Origin: an uncultured Bacteroidales bacterium
GTDB lineage: Bacteria; Bacteroidota; Bacteroidia; Bacteroidales; Paludibacteraceae
Assembly: GCA_900316845.1 (NCBI GenBank)
Contig: ONEG01000005.1
Location: 45,508-109,507 of the forward strand
Reading direction: 5' to 3'
DNA: 64,000 nt
Shown: positions 56,830 to 64,000 of the stretch, one piece after another
How positions within the stretch are numbered: the stretch's first letter is position 1
How the letters are laid out: each line of letters opens with the position of its first letter
Notes under the pieces: generated by a model
The model's database searches: none
Told to the model about the DNA's origin: nothing
What the model saw: the letters and a program-made list of their open reading frames with translations, nothing else
Program-made: the position numbers and the translations under genes

Positions 56830-58017
56830 TTAGTCGATCAGTTTGGTGATCTGACCAGATCCTACCGTACGGCCACCCTCACGGATTGCGAAACGCAGAC
56901 CCTCAGAGCAAGCTACCGGATAGATCAGCTTAACCTGAATCTCGAGGTTATCACCCGGCATTACCATCTCAGTTCCTTCCGGCAGAGTGATCTCACCGGT
57001 AACATCCATGGTACGGATGTAGAACTGCGGACGATAGTGGTTGTGGAACGGAGTGTGACGACCACCCTCTTCTTTCTTCAGGATATAAACCGAAGCCTTG
57101 AACTCACTGTACGGTTTAACGCAACCCGGGTGAGTCAATACCATACCACGCTTAACCTCATCTTTGTCGATACCACGGAGGAGCAGACCTACGTTATCAC
57201 CTGCCTCACCTTGATCGAGAAGCTTACGGAACATCTCAACGCCGGTTACAACAGATTTCTTACCCTCTGCACCCAGACCGATCAGCTGAACCTCGTCACC
57301 AACTTTGACGACACCGGTCTCGATACGACCCGTTGCTACAGTACCACGACCGGTGATGGAGAATACATCCTCAACCGGCATCAGGAACGGTTTGTCAACG
57401 GCACGTACAGGCAGCTGGATCCAGTTGTCGCAAGCGTCCATCAACTCCATGATCTTCTCTTCCCACTGCGGAACACCGTTCAGTGCACCCAGTGCAGAAC
57501 CGCGGATAACCGGGGTGTTGTCACCATCGAAATCATAGAAGTTCAACAGCTCACGCATCTCCATCTCAACGAGATCCAACATCTCAGGATCGTCAACCAT
57601 ATCGCACTTGTTCATAAATACAACCAGGCGCGGTACGTTTACTTGGCGAGCCAACAGAATGTGCTCGCGGGTCTGAGGCATAGGACCATCAGTTGCAGCA
57701 ACTACGATGATTGCACCATCCATCTGGGCAGCACCGGTAACCATGTTCTTTACATAGTCAGCGTGGCCCGGGCAGTCTACGTGTGCGTAGTGACGGTTAG
57801 CTGTTTGATACTCTACGTGAGCGGTGTTGATAGTAATACCACGCTCTTTCTCCTCAGGAGCGTTATCGATAGAATCGAACGAACGCTGCTCTGAAAGACC
57901 TTTCTTTGCCAATACAGTTGTAATAGCTGCGGTCAGAGTCGTTTTTCCGTGGTCTACGTGACCGATGGTACCGATGTTAACGTGCGGTTTCGAACGGTCA
58001 AATTTTTCTTTTGCCAT
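56830..58017 (-). CDS. tuf: Elongation factor Tu
   Basis: A 395-residue GTPase that brings aminoacyl-tRNA to the ribosome. G1 is [10 protein letters not shown]2 [15 protein letters not shown]3 DCPGHADY, and G4 NKCDMVDD. Domain 2 and 3 signatures are [13 protein letters not shown] and [12 protein letters not shown]. Full length with the expected end ([13 protein letters not shown]). Confidence 0.98.
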   Translation of the reverse strand: MAKEKFDRSKPHVNIGTIGHVDHGKTTLTAAITTVLAKKGLSEQRSFDSIDNAPEEKERGITINTAHVEYQTANRHYAHVDCPGHADYVKNMVTGAAQMDGAIIVVAATDGPMPQTREHILLARQVNVPRLVVFMNKCDMVDDPEMLDLVEMEMRELLNFYDFDGDNTPVIRGSALGALNGVPQWEEKIMELMDACDNWIQLPVRAVDKPFLMPVEDVFSITGRGTVATGRIETGVVKVGDEVQLIGLGAEGKKSVVTGVEMFRKLLDQGEAGDNVGLLLRGIDKDEVKRGMVLTHPGCVKPYSEFKASVYILKKEEGGRHTPFHNHYRPQFYIRTMDVTGEITLPEGTEMVMPGDNLEIQVKLIYPVACSEGLRFAIREGGRTVGSGQITKLID

Positions 58018-58095
58018 AGTAATTCTTTAATTTTTATTAACGTTAATAAACAAAAATTGTTTAACTTTCAATTTTCAATTATCAATTTTCAATTT

Positions 58096-58135
58096 AAAAA
58101 AGGCCGGTCAATGTTTGACCGTTGACCAACCTTTT
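58096..58135 (-). terminator. Hairpin between the tRNA cluster and tuf (attenuator)
   Basis: On the minus strand AAAAGGTTGGTCAA (58135-58122) pairs with TTGACCGGCCTTTT (58111-58098) over 14 positions, two of them G-U, and is followed by further T. It stands between the tRNAs and the period-7 spacer before tuf, so it may partly stop read-through from the tRNA promoter. Confidence 0.65.
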
Positions 58136-58177
58136 AATTGTCTCTGGAGACCAGAGTTCGCGTTTACACGCGATCTG

Positions 58178-58249
<72 letters not shown>

Positions 58250-58253
58250 AAAG

Positions 58254-58326
58254 AGCGAAAGACGGGACTCAAACCCGCGACCCCCAGCTTGGAAGGCTAG
58301 TGCTCTATCGACTGAGCTACTTTCGC
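58254..58326 (-). tRNA. tRNA-Gly (TCC)
   Basis: Acceptor GCGAAAG/CTTTCGC, anticodon loop CTTCCAA (anticodon TCC), T arm GGGTTTGAGTCCC. 73 bases, CCA not encoded. Confidence 0.95.
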
Positions 58327-58355
58327 GTCGCGAGCAGCACTGCCGCGTTGTTATG

Positions 58356-58438
58356 TGGGTGCGGATGGATTCGAACCACCGAAGTCGAAAGACAGCAGAT
58401 TTACAGTCTGCCCCATTTGGCCACTCTGGAACACACCC
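58356..58438 (-). tRNA. tRNA-Tyr (GTA)
   Basis: 83 bases with the long variable arm of class II tRNAs. Acceptor GGGTGTG/CGCACCC, anticodon loop CTGTAAA (anticodon GTA), T arm GGTTCGAATCC, discriminator A. Confidence 0.95.
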
Positions 58439-58486
58439 TTTTTTCAATGTTCACTTTTTCAAACTATTTCGATTCTTTGAATCGAG

Positions 58487-58559
58487 AGCCTCTAGTCGGA
58501 CTCGAACCAACGACCGCTGGATTACAAATCTAGTGCTCTACCAACTGAGCTATAGAGGC
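58487..58559 (-). tRNA. tRNA-Thr (TGT)
   Basis: Acceptor GCCTCTA/TAGAGGC, anticodon loop TTTGTAA (anticodon TGT), T arm GGTTCGAGTCC. 73 bases. It is the first gene after the promoter at 58638-58669. Confidence 0.95.
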
Positions 58560-58637
58560 AGATCGTGTGCATTCTCGTTGTGCACGAACTGAGCCTTTTT
58601 CAGGCGTTCGTCCATACACTTCCGACGAAAAAGCGTG

Positions 58638-58669
58638 CAAAAGTACTGCTTTTTTTTGACATGACCAAA
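58638..58669 (-). promoter_or_regulatory. Promoter for the tRNA-tuf cluster
   Basis: Minus strand TTTG (58669-58666), 20 bases, TACTTTTG (58645-58638), 79 bases before the first tRNA: full consensus and ideal spacing, as expected for a highly expressed unit. Confidence 0.8.
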
Positions 58670-58728
58670 TATTTTTGCAAAAAAATGCAATTTTCAGTCA
58701 TTTTTCTTGTTTTTGAGACCCGAATACC

Positions 58729-59673
58729 TCATTTTTTGTCTTTCTTTGCCCTCGGATGCGTCTCCATATATACTCGCTTGATCTGCTCAAAAGTCGTGTG
58801 CGTATATACCTGTGTCGTACTCAGAGACGCATGACCCAATAACGCCTGAATCGTTCGGATATCTGCCCCGTTATCCAACATCGTCGTCGCAAACGTGTGA
58901 CGCAACACATGCGGCGAGTGCTTCTTCAGCGTACTCACTTCCCCCATACGCGTGCGCACGATATTATATAAGGTGTTCTTCGTCATCGGCACAACCTCGC
59001 CGGACTTGGATTGCTTGACGAAAAAAGTCTGCGGGCCGGTGATAAGTTCCGCTCGTGCCTCCATATATTCCTTGATCTGCTCCGCTAATGCAGGCCCGAA
59101 AGGCACAATCCTTTCCTTTCTCCGTTTACCGAAGATACGTACTTGCCCTTGCTGCAGATCCAAGTCCTTGTCCTGCAATCCCAACATCTCCGCCTGACGC
59201 ATCCCCGTCTGATAGAGCATCTCGATAATCAATGCGTCGCGGATGTCCTCAAACGAGTCGCCGCACGTCGCTAATCGCTCATCACTCAACCGTTCCTCTT
59301 CCGCCATCTCCGCCGGACGGAAGAAAACCGGCAACGGCTTATCCGCTTTCGGCGGAACAACACGCGCCGTGACATCACGAGTCACCTTGCCCGTACGAAG
59401 CATAAAACGATAGAAACTACGCAACGCGGACAACTTGCGTTTGACAGAACGGGGAGACTGTTTATCTTGTTCCAGCATTTCCAGCATCCAGGTCTTGACA
59501 TCATCCTCTCCTACTTTACGAACCTGTTCTGCGCTCACCACCAAAGGATCGGCTCCTTTCGCTGACCAACCCATGAACCGGCCAAAATCCCGCAGGTCAT
59601 CGCGGTATGCCTCCACCGTCCGCGGAGAATACTTCCGCTCGATAGCGATATAGTCCAAAAAATGCCGAATCAT
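58729..59673 (-). CDS. xerC: Tyrosine recombinase XerC
   Basis: A 314-residue site-specific recombinase that resolves chromosome dimers. It has an N-terminal SAM-like core-binding domain (FLDYIAIERKYSPRTVEAYRDDLRDFGRF). The catalytic domain carries YQTGMRQAEMLGL (first Arg), HVLRHTFATTMLDNG (His and second Arg) and LLGHASLSTTQVYTH (His and nucleophile Tyr). The reading frame opens at a TTG at 59691, but that codon overlaps the promoter, so the ATG at 59673 is the start. Chromosomal XerC/D is likelier than an integrase because the neighbours are core genes and no attachment site is visible. Confidence 0.9.
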   Translation of the reverse strand: MIRHFLDYIAIERKYSPRTVEAYRDDLRDFGRFMGWSAKGADPLVVSAEQVRKVGEDDVKTWMLEMLEQDKQSPRSVKRKLSALRSFYRFMLRTGKVTRDVTARVVPPKADKPLPVFFRPAEMAEEERLSDERLATCGDSFEDIRDALIIEMLYQTGMRQAEMLGLQDKDLDLQQGQVRIFGKRRKERIVPFGPALAEQIKEYMEARAELITGPQTFFVKQSKSGEVVPMTKNTLYNIVRTRMGEVSTLKKHSPHVLRHTFATTMLDNGADIRTIQALLGHASLSTTQVYTHTTFEQIKRVYMETHPRAKKDKK

Positions 59674-59677
59674 GGTG

Positions 59678-59709
59678 CAAAGGTACAACAAAAGTTTGAC
59701 ATACGCAAG
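59678..59709 (-). promoter_or_regulatory. Promoter for xerC
   Basis: Minus strand CTTG (59709-59706), 20 bases, TACCTTTG (59685-59678). The -7 element lies only 5 bases before the ATG at 59673, so the message should be leaderless or nearly so. Confidence 0.65.
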
Positions 59710-60181
59710 CGCCCGCGCGATTTTTTTCGTTTTGCCCCTTTTTTTTCTTTTGCCCGGAGCGTCCTCCCGTTGAAGCTTGCGGTGTAGGCGGTTTACCGCT
59801 GCGCCGGTACTCTCTCCGCCTTCGTCCGTTAGCCCCGATTTTATGCGGGATTATCTGTCATCTATCATCTATCCCCTTTCTGTGTCCGTTACGCCGGATG
59901 TCATCCGGCATGTAGTACCCTGTCTTGTTGTTTACCGCGTGCCCCCCTGTGATTTTTTTCCTTTTTTTTCTTGCGTATCTCGTTTTTTTGTTGTACCTTT
60001 GCACCCAAATTTTGACACACGATACCACATAAATCTATCATATTGGCGCATCGCTCAAAGATTTAGGCAAGAAATGGTTCGCGTTTAGTCGAATGGAAAA
60101 GACAACAACTGAGTTATTAGAGAAAATGTAACTATGCACATCTACGTAGCATCCTCGTGGATGTATTGAGACGATAAAGCA
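59710..60181 (+). other. Gene-free stretch before the Rhs-tip gene
   Basis: No convincing gene. Visible items are a palindromic GCCGGATGTCATCCGGC near 59911-59927, a period-8 TCATCTAT repeat near 59846-59870, and the promoter at 59970-60001. A short leader follows with a 12-codon frame (MEKTTTELLEKM, 60093-60131) and a small ATCC-TCGT-GGAT hairpin just before the start at 60182. Confidence 0.6.
59970..60001 (+). promoter_or_regulatory. Promoter for the HNH-Rhs chimera and lipoprotein
   Basis: CTTG (59970-59973), 20 bases, TACCTTTG (59994-60001), 180 bases before the start codon. Confidence 0.65.
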
Positions 60182-61693
60182 ATGGATTTGCTACCTGCAG
60201 ACATATTTCCTTTTGATGAAGAATTAGAGTGCGACTATAAAGGCGAGCACTATTCCGTGCGTGATAATGGTGCCATCATGCGCCACGCAAAGGGGAGAAA
60301 ACGTCCTTTGGATGAGGTGTGGACGTTTGGAGAAAAAGATGTAGCAAATGGCTATATGGTCTTTCGGAATGAACGAGTTCACAGAATAGTTGCAACCGCA
60401 TTTATAGGTTCAGCTCCAAGTCCACAACATGTGGTGGATCATATTGACACCTGCGCGCTAGGCATGGAACGGCTGATGAATGCGCGGTCGTATATGGATA
60501 CGTTGTTCGTCCGTTCCGTAGCCTTGCGGCCGGACACTACCGCTACTTTTGTGGATATAGACGGAGAAGCGTTTCCGGAGTTGCAATGGCAAGGTGTGGA
60601 TAGCAGCCTTGTATGGACACTGGCGATAGAGAGTGATTCGGACATGCTCTATCCTGTCCTGACGAAAGATATTTCTTGTCTGGATCCCCGTGTCAGTGGT
60701 GTCTATTACTACCATTCCGACCATCTGGGTTCTGCCGCATGGGTGACACATGGTGCCCAAGCTGTCCAGTTTGTCCACTACATGCCGTTCGGCGAGATGT
60801 GGTATAACCAGCAAGGCTCGGCGTATAACGAGCGGTATAAATTTACCGGCAAAGAGCGTGATGCAGAGACTGGATATGATTATTTTGGTGCACGATATTA
60901 TGCATCCGGTAATCTTTCGTGGTTGTCCGTTGATCCGTTAGCCGATAAGTACCCGAATATATCTCCGTATGCATATGCAGCATGGAATCCAGTAAACCGA
61001 ATCGATCCCGATGGTAGGGATTGGTACGAGGCTGAAGATGGAACTTCTGCGCTCTGGAAAAACTCTAACGATGCGTCAATTAACCTAAATGGTGTCTCGT
61101 ACAACAATATCGGAGCAAATTATAACCATACAGTAGGTAATACCACATATGGCTATCACCAAAACGAGTTGGCCTCTGTAACCACAGATGCGATGAGTGG
61201 AGATAATTATATATCTCAGTTCTCGAAAGAAGATTGGAATGGAACGCCCGCAATGAAGGCATGCAATAAAGCATGTGATGCAATGCTCGCGTCGGCTGGA
61301 TTTGCGAGTTCCGAGCACAAGAACAAAAACATAATTGTAGAGAATGATGGGACCGGAAGAGCAGGAATAGCTAATAACAATGCCGAGAGTATTATTGGTA
61401 AGATGACAGACATGCTATACGCTGGCATTCCCTCTAAAGCATGTGTAGATATTAGACAGGGAAGCTCTTCTGCCGATAAGATAGGTGATCATTTTATAGT
61501 GATAATGGGAATAAAAGAGTACATATCTCAAGGAAAACCGGCGGGTGTGTCCTATCGTTTCTTTGAGCCAGGAACAGGTCAAGTAAAATATCGAATAGGA
61601 GAATTGAACTTAGTTAACAACAGACTGACAGGAAACGCTCCATATAGTAACACACGTCATTATACAGTATCAAGCATAAGGTTTAGCAGATGA
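60182..61693 (+). CDS. Chimeric HNH-fragment / Rhs core protein with a papain-like C-terminal toxin candidate
   Basis: A 503-residue protein of three parts. Residues about 14-90 match the front of an HNH homing-type endonuclease (YSVRDNGAIMRHAKGRKRPL, RVHRIVATAFIGSAP, VVDHIDT) and stop before its NRPENLRW half. Residues about 175-279 are an Rhs repeat-associated core (YYYHSDHLGS, KFTGKERDAETGYDYFGARYY, LSVDPLADKYP, NRIDPDGRD). The last about 220 residues are a variable tip with ACNKACDAML (Cys361, Cys365), GDHFIVIMG (His437) and FFEPGTG. This is a Cys-His order seen in papain-like peptidases and deamidases. No signal peptide and no Rhs shell are present, so it is an orphan tip. The next gene overlaps by ATGA and is a candidate immunity gene. 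Confidence 0.8.
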   Translation: MDLLPADIFPFDEELECDYKGEHYSVRDNGAIMRHAKGRKRPLDEVWTFGEKDVANGYMVFRNERVHRIVATAFIGSAPSPQHVVDHIDTCALGMERLMNARSYMDTLFVRSVALRPDTTATFVDIDGEAFPELQWQGVDSSLVWTLAIESDSDMLYPVLTKDISCLDPRVSGVYYYHSDHLGSAAWVTHGAQAVQFVHYMPFGEMWYNQQGSAYNERYKFTGKERDAETGYDYFGARYYASGNLSWLSVDPLADKYPNISPYAYAAWNPVNRIDPDGRDWYEAEDGTSALWKNSNDASINLNGVSYNNIGANYNHTVGNTTYGYHQNELASVTTDAMSGDNYISQFSKEDWNGTPAMKACNKACDAMLASAGFASSEHKNKNIIVENDGTGRAGIANNNAESIIGKMTDMLYAGIPSKACVDIRQGSSSADKIGDHFIVIMGIKEYISQGKPAGVSYRFFEPGTGQVKYRIGELNLVNNRLTGNAPYSNTRHYTVSSIRFSR

Positions 61694-62325
61694 AAAAGAT
61701 AGCAATATTATTACTGTTGTGTATGAATTCTATAATTAGTTGTTCTAATGAAGAATTCGATGTTTTTAGCAGCAAATTTCCTCAACTATCTCTCCCGATA
61801 GCTTCGGATAAGTCTTCCGATTTTAGTGATAGTTTCTACTATCACATTCTGTTGGATAAGGAATCGTCTATCACCGAACAGGAGTTCGTAAAATATATCA
61901 AGACTTCAAGATGGGGAGAGTTCCAGCAACCAACAGATTCTTTACTGCATATATACCATTATGTCCCTGTGGGACGGTTAGACTACAAATCATATGTCAT
62001 ATTATTTGTCAATTGTGGATATATGCCGTTACCAAATGATTATGATGGTCTTGATATAGGAACTTACGAAAATCTGCTATGCGTGTATACTAGGGATGGT
62101 AAACGTACCGATTCAATTGTCTTTTCTGGCCATGGCTGCATTTCTAATCAAGATGGAAAATTTGCTCCCAATTGGCATGCGGATATGCCTCTAACGTTTG
62201 AGGAAGGCTCATTTACGGATGATGGAACGATAGTAATCCAGCATTTTAAGGATAATGAACGGACTCCTTATAGCATAGATACACTTCAAATAGATGAGCG
62301 TAGTGGCAAAATCATTAAGCAGTGA
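61690..62325 (+). CDS. Lipoprotein, candidate immunity protein
   Basis: A 211-residue protein with a lipoprotein signal (MKKIAILLLLCMNSIISCSN, lipid Cys18). No family was recognised in the mature part; it reads as an alpha/beta domain (YHYVPVGRLDYKSYVILFVN, ENLLCVYTRDGKRTDSIVFSG, TLQIDERSGKIIKQ). Its start overlaps the chimera's stop (ATGA), and polymorphic toxin tips are usually followed directly by their immunity gene. The base composition is clearly more AT-rich than the flanking core genes, another feature of such cassettes. A lipoprotein would suit a toxin that acts or arrives in the periplasm. Confidence 0.65.
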   Translation: MKKIAILLLLCMNSIISCSNEEFDVFSSKFPQLSLPIASDKSSDFSDSFYYHILLDKESSITEQEFVKYIKTSRWGEFQQPTDSLLHIYHYVPVGRLDYKSYVILFVNCGYMPLPNDYDGLDIGTYENLLCVYTRDGKRTDSIVFSGHGCISNQDGKFAPNWHADMPLTFEEGSFTDDGTIVIQHFKDNERTPYSIDTLQIDERSGKIIKQ

Positions 62326-62657
62326 GCGACCAGATGCATAAGACTCATCAGCCGCGGACGATATATGATTCGAACGCAGGCACGTTGGACCTCTATTGGG
62401 ATGCGAACGGCAACCTTGCACAGGTGATTGGTTGTAAACAGAACTTAGGGCGTTTGCATGAATGGGATGAAGAGAACAGATTGCGGTTCGTATTGGGAGA
62501 CAAGCATGCAGGTTATTACGGTTACGATGCCACGGTTACTGCATATTTCGCGCCGTGCGTAGAAGAAGCCTTAGAAGCCCTATATGAGACCTCTACCGCC
62601 ATCAAAATTCTCCGCGATGACAAGACTTACACGGTGATAGGACAAGAGGTCAAGTAA
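62322..62657 (+). pseudogene. Orphan Rhs YD-repeat fragment
   Basis: A 111-codon frame (GTG at 62322, or ATG at 62334). It contains YD-repeat sequence: IYDSNAGTLDLYWDANGNLAQVIG, LGRLHEWDEENRLRFVLGDKHAGYYGYDA. In a full Rhs protein this part precedes the repeat-associated core, so here it lies downstream of a tip that should follow it. After YGYDA the sequence changes to an unrelated helical end (EEALEALYETSTAIKILRDDKTYTVIGQEVK). It is probably a piece of a second Rhs gene left by recombination. Confidence 0.75.
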
Positions 62658-62678
62658 ATAGTATATCTTAGAAAAACG

Positions 62679-62716
62679 AACAGACCTACGAAACTTAATC
62701 GTGGGTCTGTTTTTTT
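62679..62716 (+). terminator. Intrinsic terminator after the Rhs locus
   Basis: AACAGACCTACGA (62679-62691), 7-base loop, TCGTGGGTCTGTT (62699-62711): 13 pairs with one T-G, followed by TTTTT. It closes the Rhs-tip/lipoprotein/fragment unit. Confidence 0.9.
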
Positions 62717-62746
62717 ATATAATAACTTATCAAAAAAACAATCATT

Positions 62747-62946
62747 ATGAGCAAAAAAAAGAATTCTTCTATCTTTTAGAAAGCACGGCAGAACGCCGTG
62801 CGCGACGTAACCGGGACATCAAAGCTCTCTTCCTGCATCTGACAGTCGAAGAGGGCTTTTCGTTTATGGATGCCTACGAAGCGGTAGGGTATCAATTTTA
62901 CCTCTCCGCAGGACAAGTACGCGATATTTTAGCCCGCCGACGATAA
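62747..62946 (+). pseudogene. Small helical gene with an apparent -1 frameshift in an A8 run
   Basis: The ATG at 62747 opens MSKKKK but ends after 11 codons. If the A8 run at 62753-62760 had one more A, the frame would read MSKKKEFFYLLESTAERRAR and go on through RRNRDIKALFLHLTVEEGFS, ending SAGQVRDILARRR at TAA near 62944. The long frame alone lacks a good start of its own: its upstream part is the preceding terminator. The product would be a small basic helical, possibly helix-turn-helix, protein of about 65 residues. It may be a true mutation, a phase-variable switch or a sequencing error. Confidence 0.6.
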
Positions 62947-63058
62947 AAGTGCGGAAAACCCGCACAATTATTCCGTTCAAAAGCAGTAACTTTGTCGCCG
63001 GAATTGAAAAAGAAAGCTGATAAAAGAAAAGAAGCAAAAGAAAATTAAAAAGAAAAAG

Positions 63059-63130
63059 TCCGCCACAGCCCTATGGGCTGTAGCCACAGTCCAAAGGACT
63101 GTAGAGACACATACGTGTGGCGGAGATATT
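63059..63130 (+). ncRNA. Candidate structured RNA or leader with three helices
   Basis: TCCGCCA (63059-63065) pairs with TGGCGGA (63118-63124), closing a junction. Inside it are CAGCCC-TAT-GGGCTG (63066-63080) and ACAGTCC-AAA-GGACTGT (63086-63102), and a possible ACAC/GTGT hairpin (63107-63118). A T-run follows at 63128-63134. A -7-like TAACTTTG lies upstream at 62987-62994. It ends 20-30 bases before the gene at 63155, so it could be a leader or an attenuator. No known class was recognised. Confidence 0.55.
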
Positions 63131-63154
63131 TTTTTAAAGTTTAAAGATTTATTT

Positions 63155-63517
63155 ATGGAAAACTCGTTTTACGATTTTTGGCGGCTTTATATCCCGCAGC
63201 CGGAGTACCGCAACCGTTACCGCGCTTGTGAGAAAGTGTGGAACGACATGGATGAGTTGCGTCGCCGGCGGATTATCTATCAACTCCAAAGAGAGCAAAT
63301 GCCGGACGGAGAGAGAAAGGTTCACACCGCCAATCCTTATTTCTACCTCATCCGTGCAGACCCTCAACCGGACTGGCTGACTCCTGCACAAGTGGCTAAT
63401 GCGCTTGCGCAGCACACTCCTCTGGCTGTGGCTCTGGATCCAGCTACGCAGACCTACAAAACCTGCACCCGCGAAGAAGCGGAAGTCTTCGCCCTGAACG
63501 TGCATCATTATATGTAA
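63155..63517 (+). CDS. Hypothetical protein, mobile-element type
   Basis: A 120-residue soluble protein: MENSFYDFWRLYIPQPEYRN, then RACEKVWNDMDELRRRRIIYQLQRE, ANPYFYLIRADPQPDWL, and an acidic end. The F-x-x-F-W-x-L-Y start and the N-P-Y-F-Y-L block look like small Bacteroidales proteins seen near replication or mobilisation genes, but I cannot name a family. It lies just behind the structured stretch at 63059-63130. Confidence 0.65.
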   Translation: MENSFYDFWRLYIPQPEYRNRYRACEKVWNDMDELRRRRIIYQLQREQMPDGERKVHTANPYFYLIRADPQPDWLTPAQVANALAQHTPLAVALDPATQTYKTCTREEAEVFALNVHHYM

Positions 63518-63552
63518 CCCTAACTGTTTAACCCTTTAACAATTTAACAACT

Positions 63553-63717
63553 ATGTCTTTGCATTTTACATTGGAAGCCCCGTTCAAGAGCATGTCCGGG
63601 GTGATCAGCCGGAAGCGTTATCCGGACGGAAGAGTCGAATCCGTCATCGCTACCAAGCACGGCACGATCTACAAACGAACCTGTTATCCGAAAGGCACGT
63701 TCCCCCGTCGCGGTTAA
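63553..63717 (+). CDS. Small basic hypothetical protein
   Basis: A 54-residue protein: MSLHFTLEAPFKSMSGVISR, then KRYPDGRVESVIATKHGTIY, ending PKGTFPRRG. It is rich in Arg and Lys and beta-prone. It starts after a period-8 TTTAAC repeat (63526-63550), 35 bases behind the preceding gene, with a sensible codon pattern. No family recognised. Confidence 0.55.
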   Translation: MSLHFTLEAPFKSMSGVISRKRYPDGRVESVIATKHGTIYKRTCYPKGTFPRRG

Positions 63718-63730
63718 GTCGTTCCCGTAA

Positions 63731-63905
63731 GATGATCCCGTGATGGTCAGCTTAAGCTAAGGCTCGTTACGACTCGCGACTACGTCGCTCGATGGAAACT
63801 CGCCTTGCTCTACGCTCTCCCCATAGCAAACAGCCTCCGGCTTGGTTTACTCTGGGGACCCCAAAAGAAAAGTCGGTTCAAGAGCCCGACCATCACGGGA
63901 CCATC
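63731..63905. repeat. Structured element bounded by an 18-bp inverted repeat
   Basis: GATGATCCCGTGATGGTC (63731-63748) and GACCATCACGGGACCATC (63888-63905) are complementary at 17 of 18 positions. The 139 bases between contain AGCTTAAGCT, GCGAC-TAC-GTCGC and a long imperfect hairpin from CCCCATAG near 63829 to CTCTGGGG near 63867. No credible gene lies inside. It could be a small non-autonomous mobile element or a structured RNA. The remaining sequence to 64000 shows only a CCCTCA/TGAGGG hairpin. Confidence 0.6.
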
Positions 63906-64000
63906 TGCGGAGGAAAAGCAAAGAACAAAACAATCAAAAAGCCCTCACAATCGGCATTGAGGGTCCCCGACGGGCGCTAACGGAGTGCACCCGGTGGGGA

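Noticed and set aside
58729-59673. XerC as the integrase of a genomic island with the tRNA cluster as attachment site
   Set aside because: No direct repeat of a tRNA 3' end was found on the far side, and the neighbours on the left are core genes.
62701-62746. Earlier start of the small gene at 62701
   Set aside because: The first codons would be made from the 3' arm and T-run of the preceding terminator.
63792-63980. 62-codon frame at the right end
   Set aside because: It lies across one arm of the inverted repeat and several hairpins, has no recognisable motif and no sensible start region.

Overview
The window looks like the chromosome of a member of the Bacteroidales (phylum Bacteroidota). 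The support is a SusC/RagA-type receptor at the left edge, Bacteroidota-type promoters (TTTG, about 20 bases, TAnnTTTG) in front of most transcription units, a short Pta next to AckA, very large secreted proteins with Listeria-Bacteroides repeats, and the gene order tRNAs-tuf-tRNA-Trp-secE-nusG-rplKAJL-rpoBC. No rRNA, CRISPR array or recognisable transposase was found.

Left part (1-26 kb), mostly housekeeping. A truncated SusC gene is followed by an operon wza-wzc-topB (capsule or exopolysaccharide export plus topoisomerase III). Divergent from it lie a sigma-54 activator and an LptE-like lipoprotein. Then come two OmpA-domain genes with a tRNA(CAT) between them, the pta-ackA-amylase-UbiA operon, the membrane protein-parC-maf operon, the coiled-coil protein-upp-vanZ-dprA operon, and DUF5063-exonuclease-alkaline phosphatase. 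A MntA/HepT-like toxin-antitoxin pair closes this part.

Accessory part (26-45 kb), all on the minus strand. Two giant secreted proteins (2007 and about 2423 residues) share a nearly identical C-terminal tail, and each is followed by a gene for a related peptide of under 50 residues. Between and upstream of them is decayed or mobile-looking material: a STAS-like gene behind the stump of an ATPase gene, an orphan signal peptide, a KilA-N gene with an in-frame stop abutting a RhuM gene, and a Bro-N gene. A run of three toxin-antitoxin-like pairs follows, all in one direction. The same AT-rich leader precedes each pair and also the second giant gene.

Core expression part (45-58.6 kb): one long minus-strand cluster from four tRNAs through tuf, tRNA-Trp, secE, nusG and the ribosomal protein genes to rpoB and rpoC, with hairpins that look like attenuators before tuf and before rpoB.

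Right end (58.7-64 kb): xerC, then a compact polymorphic-toxin locus. A chimeric protein joins a piece of an HNH endonuclease to an Rhs core and a C-terminal domain with papain-like Cys and His motifs. Its stop codon overlaps the start of a lipoprotein gene that is a good candidate for the immunity protein, and an orphan Rhs YD-repeat fragment follows. The last 1.3 kb holds small unknown genes, one apparently broken in a poly-A run, and two strongly structured non-coding stretches. All functions are inferred from sequence motifs read by eye; no database search was run.
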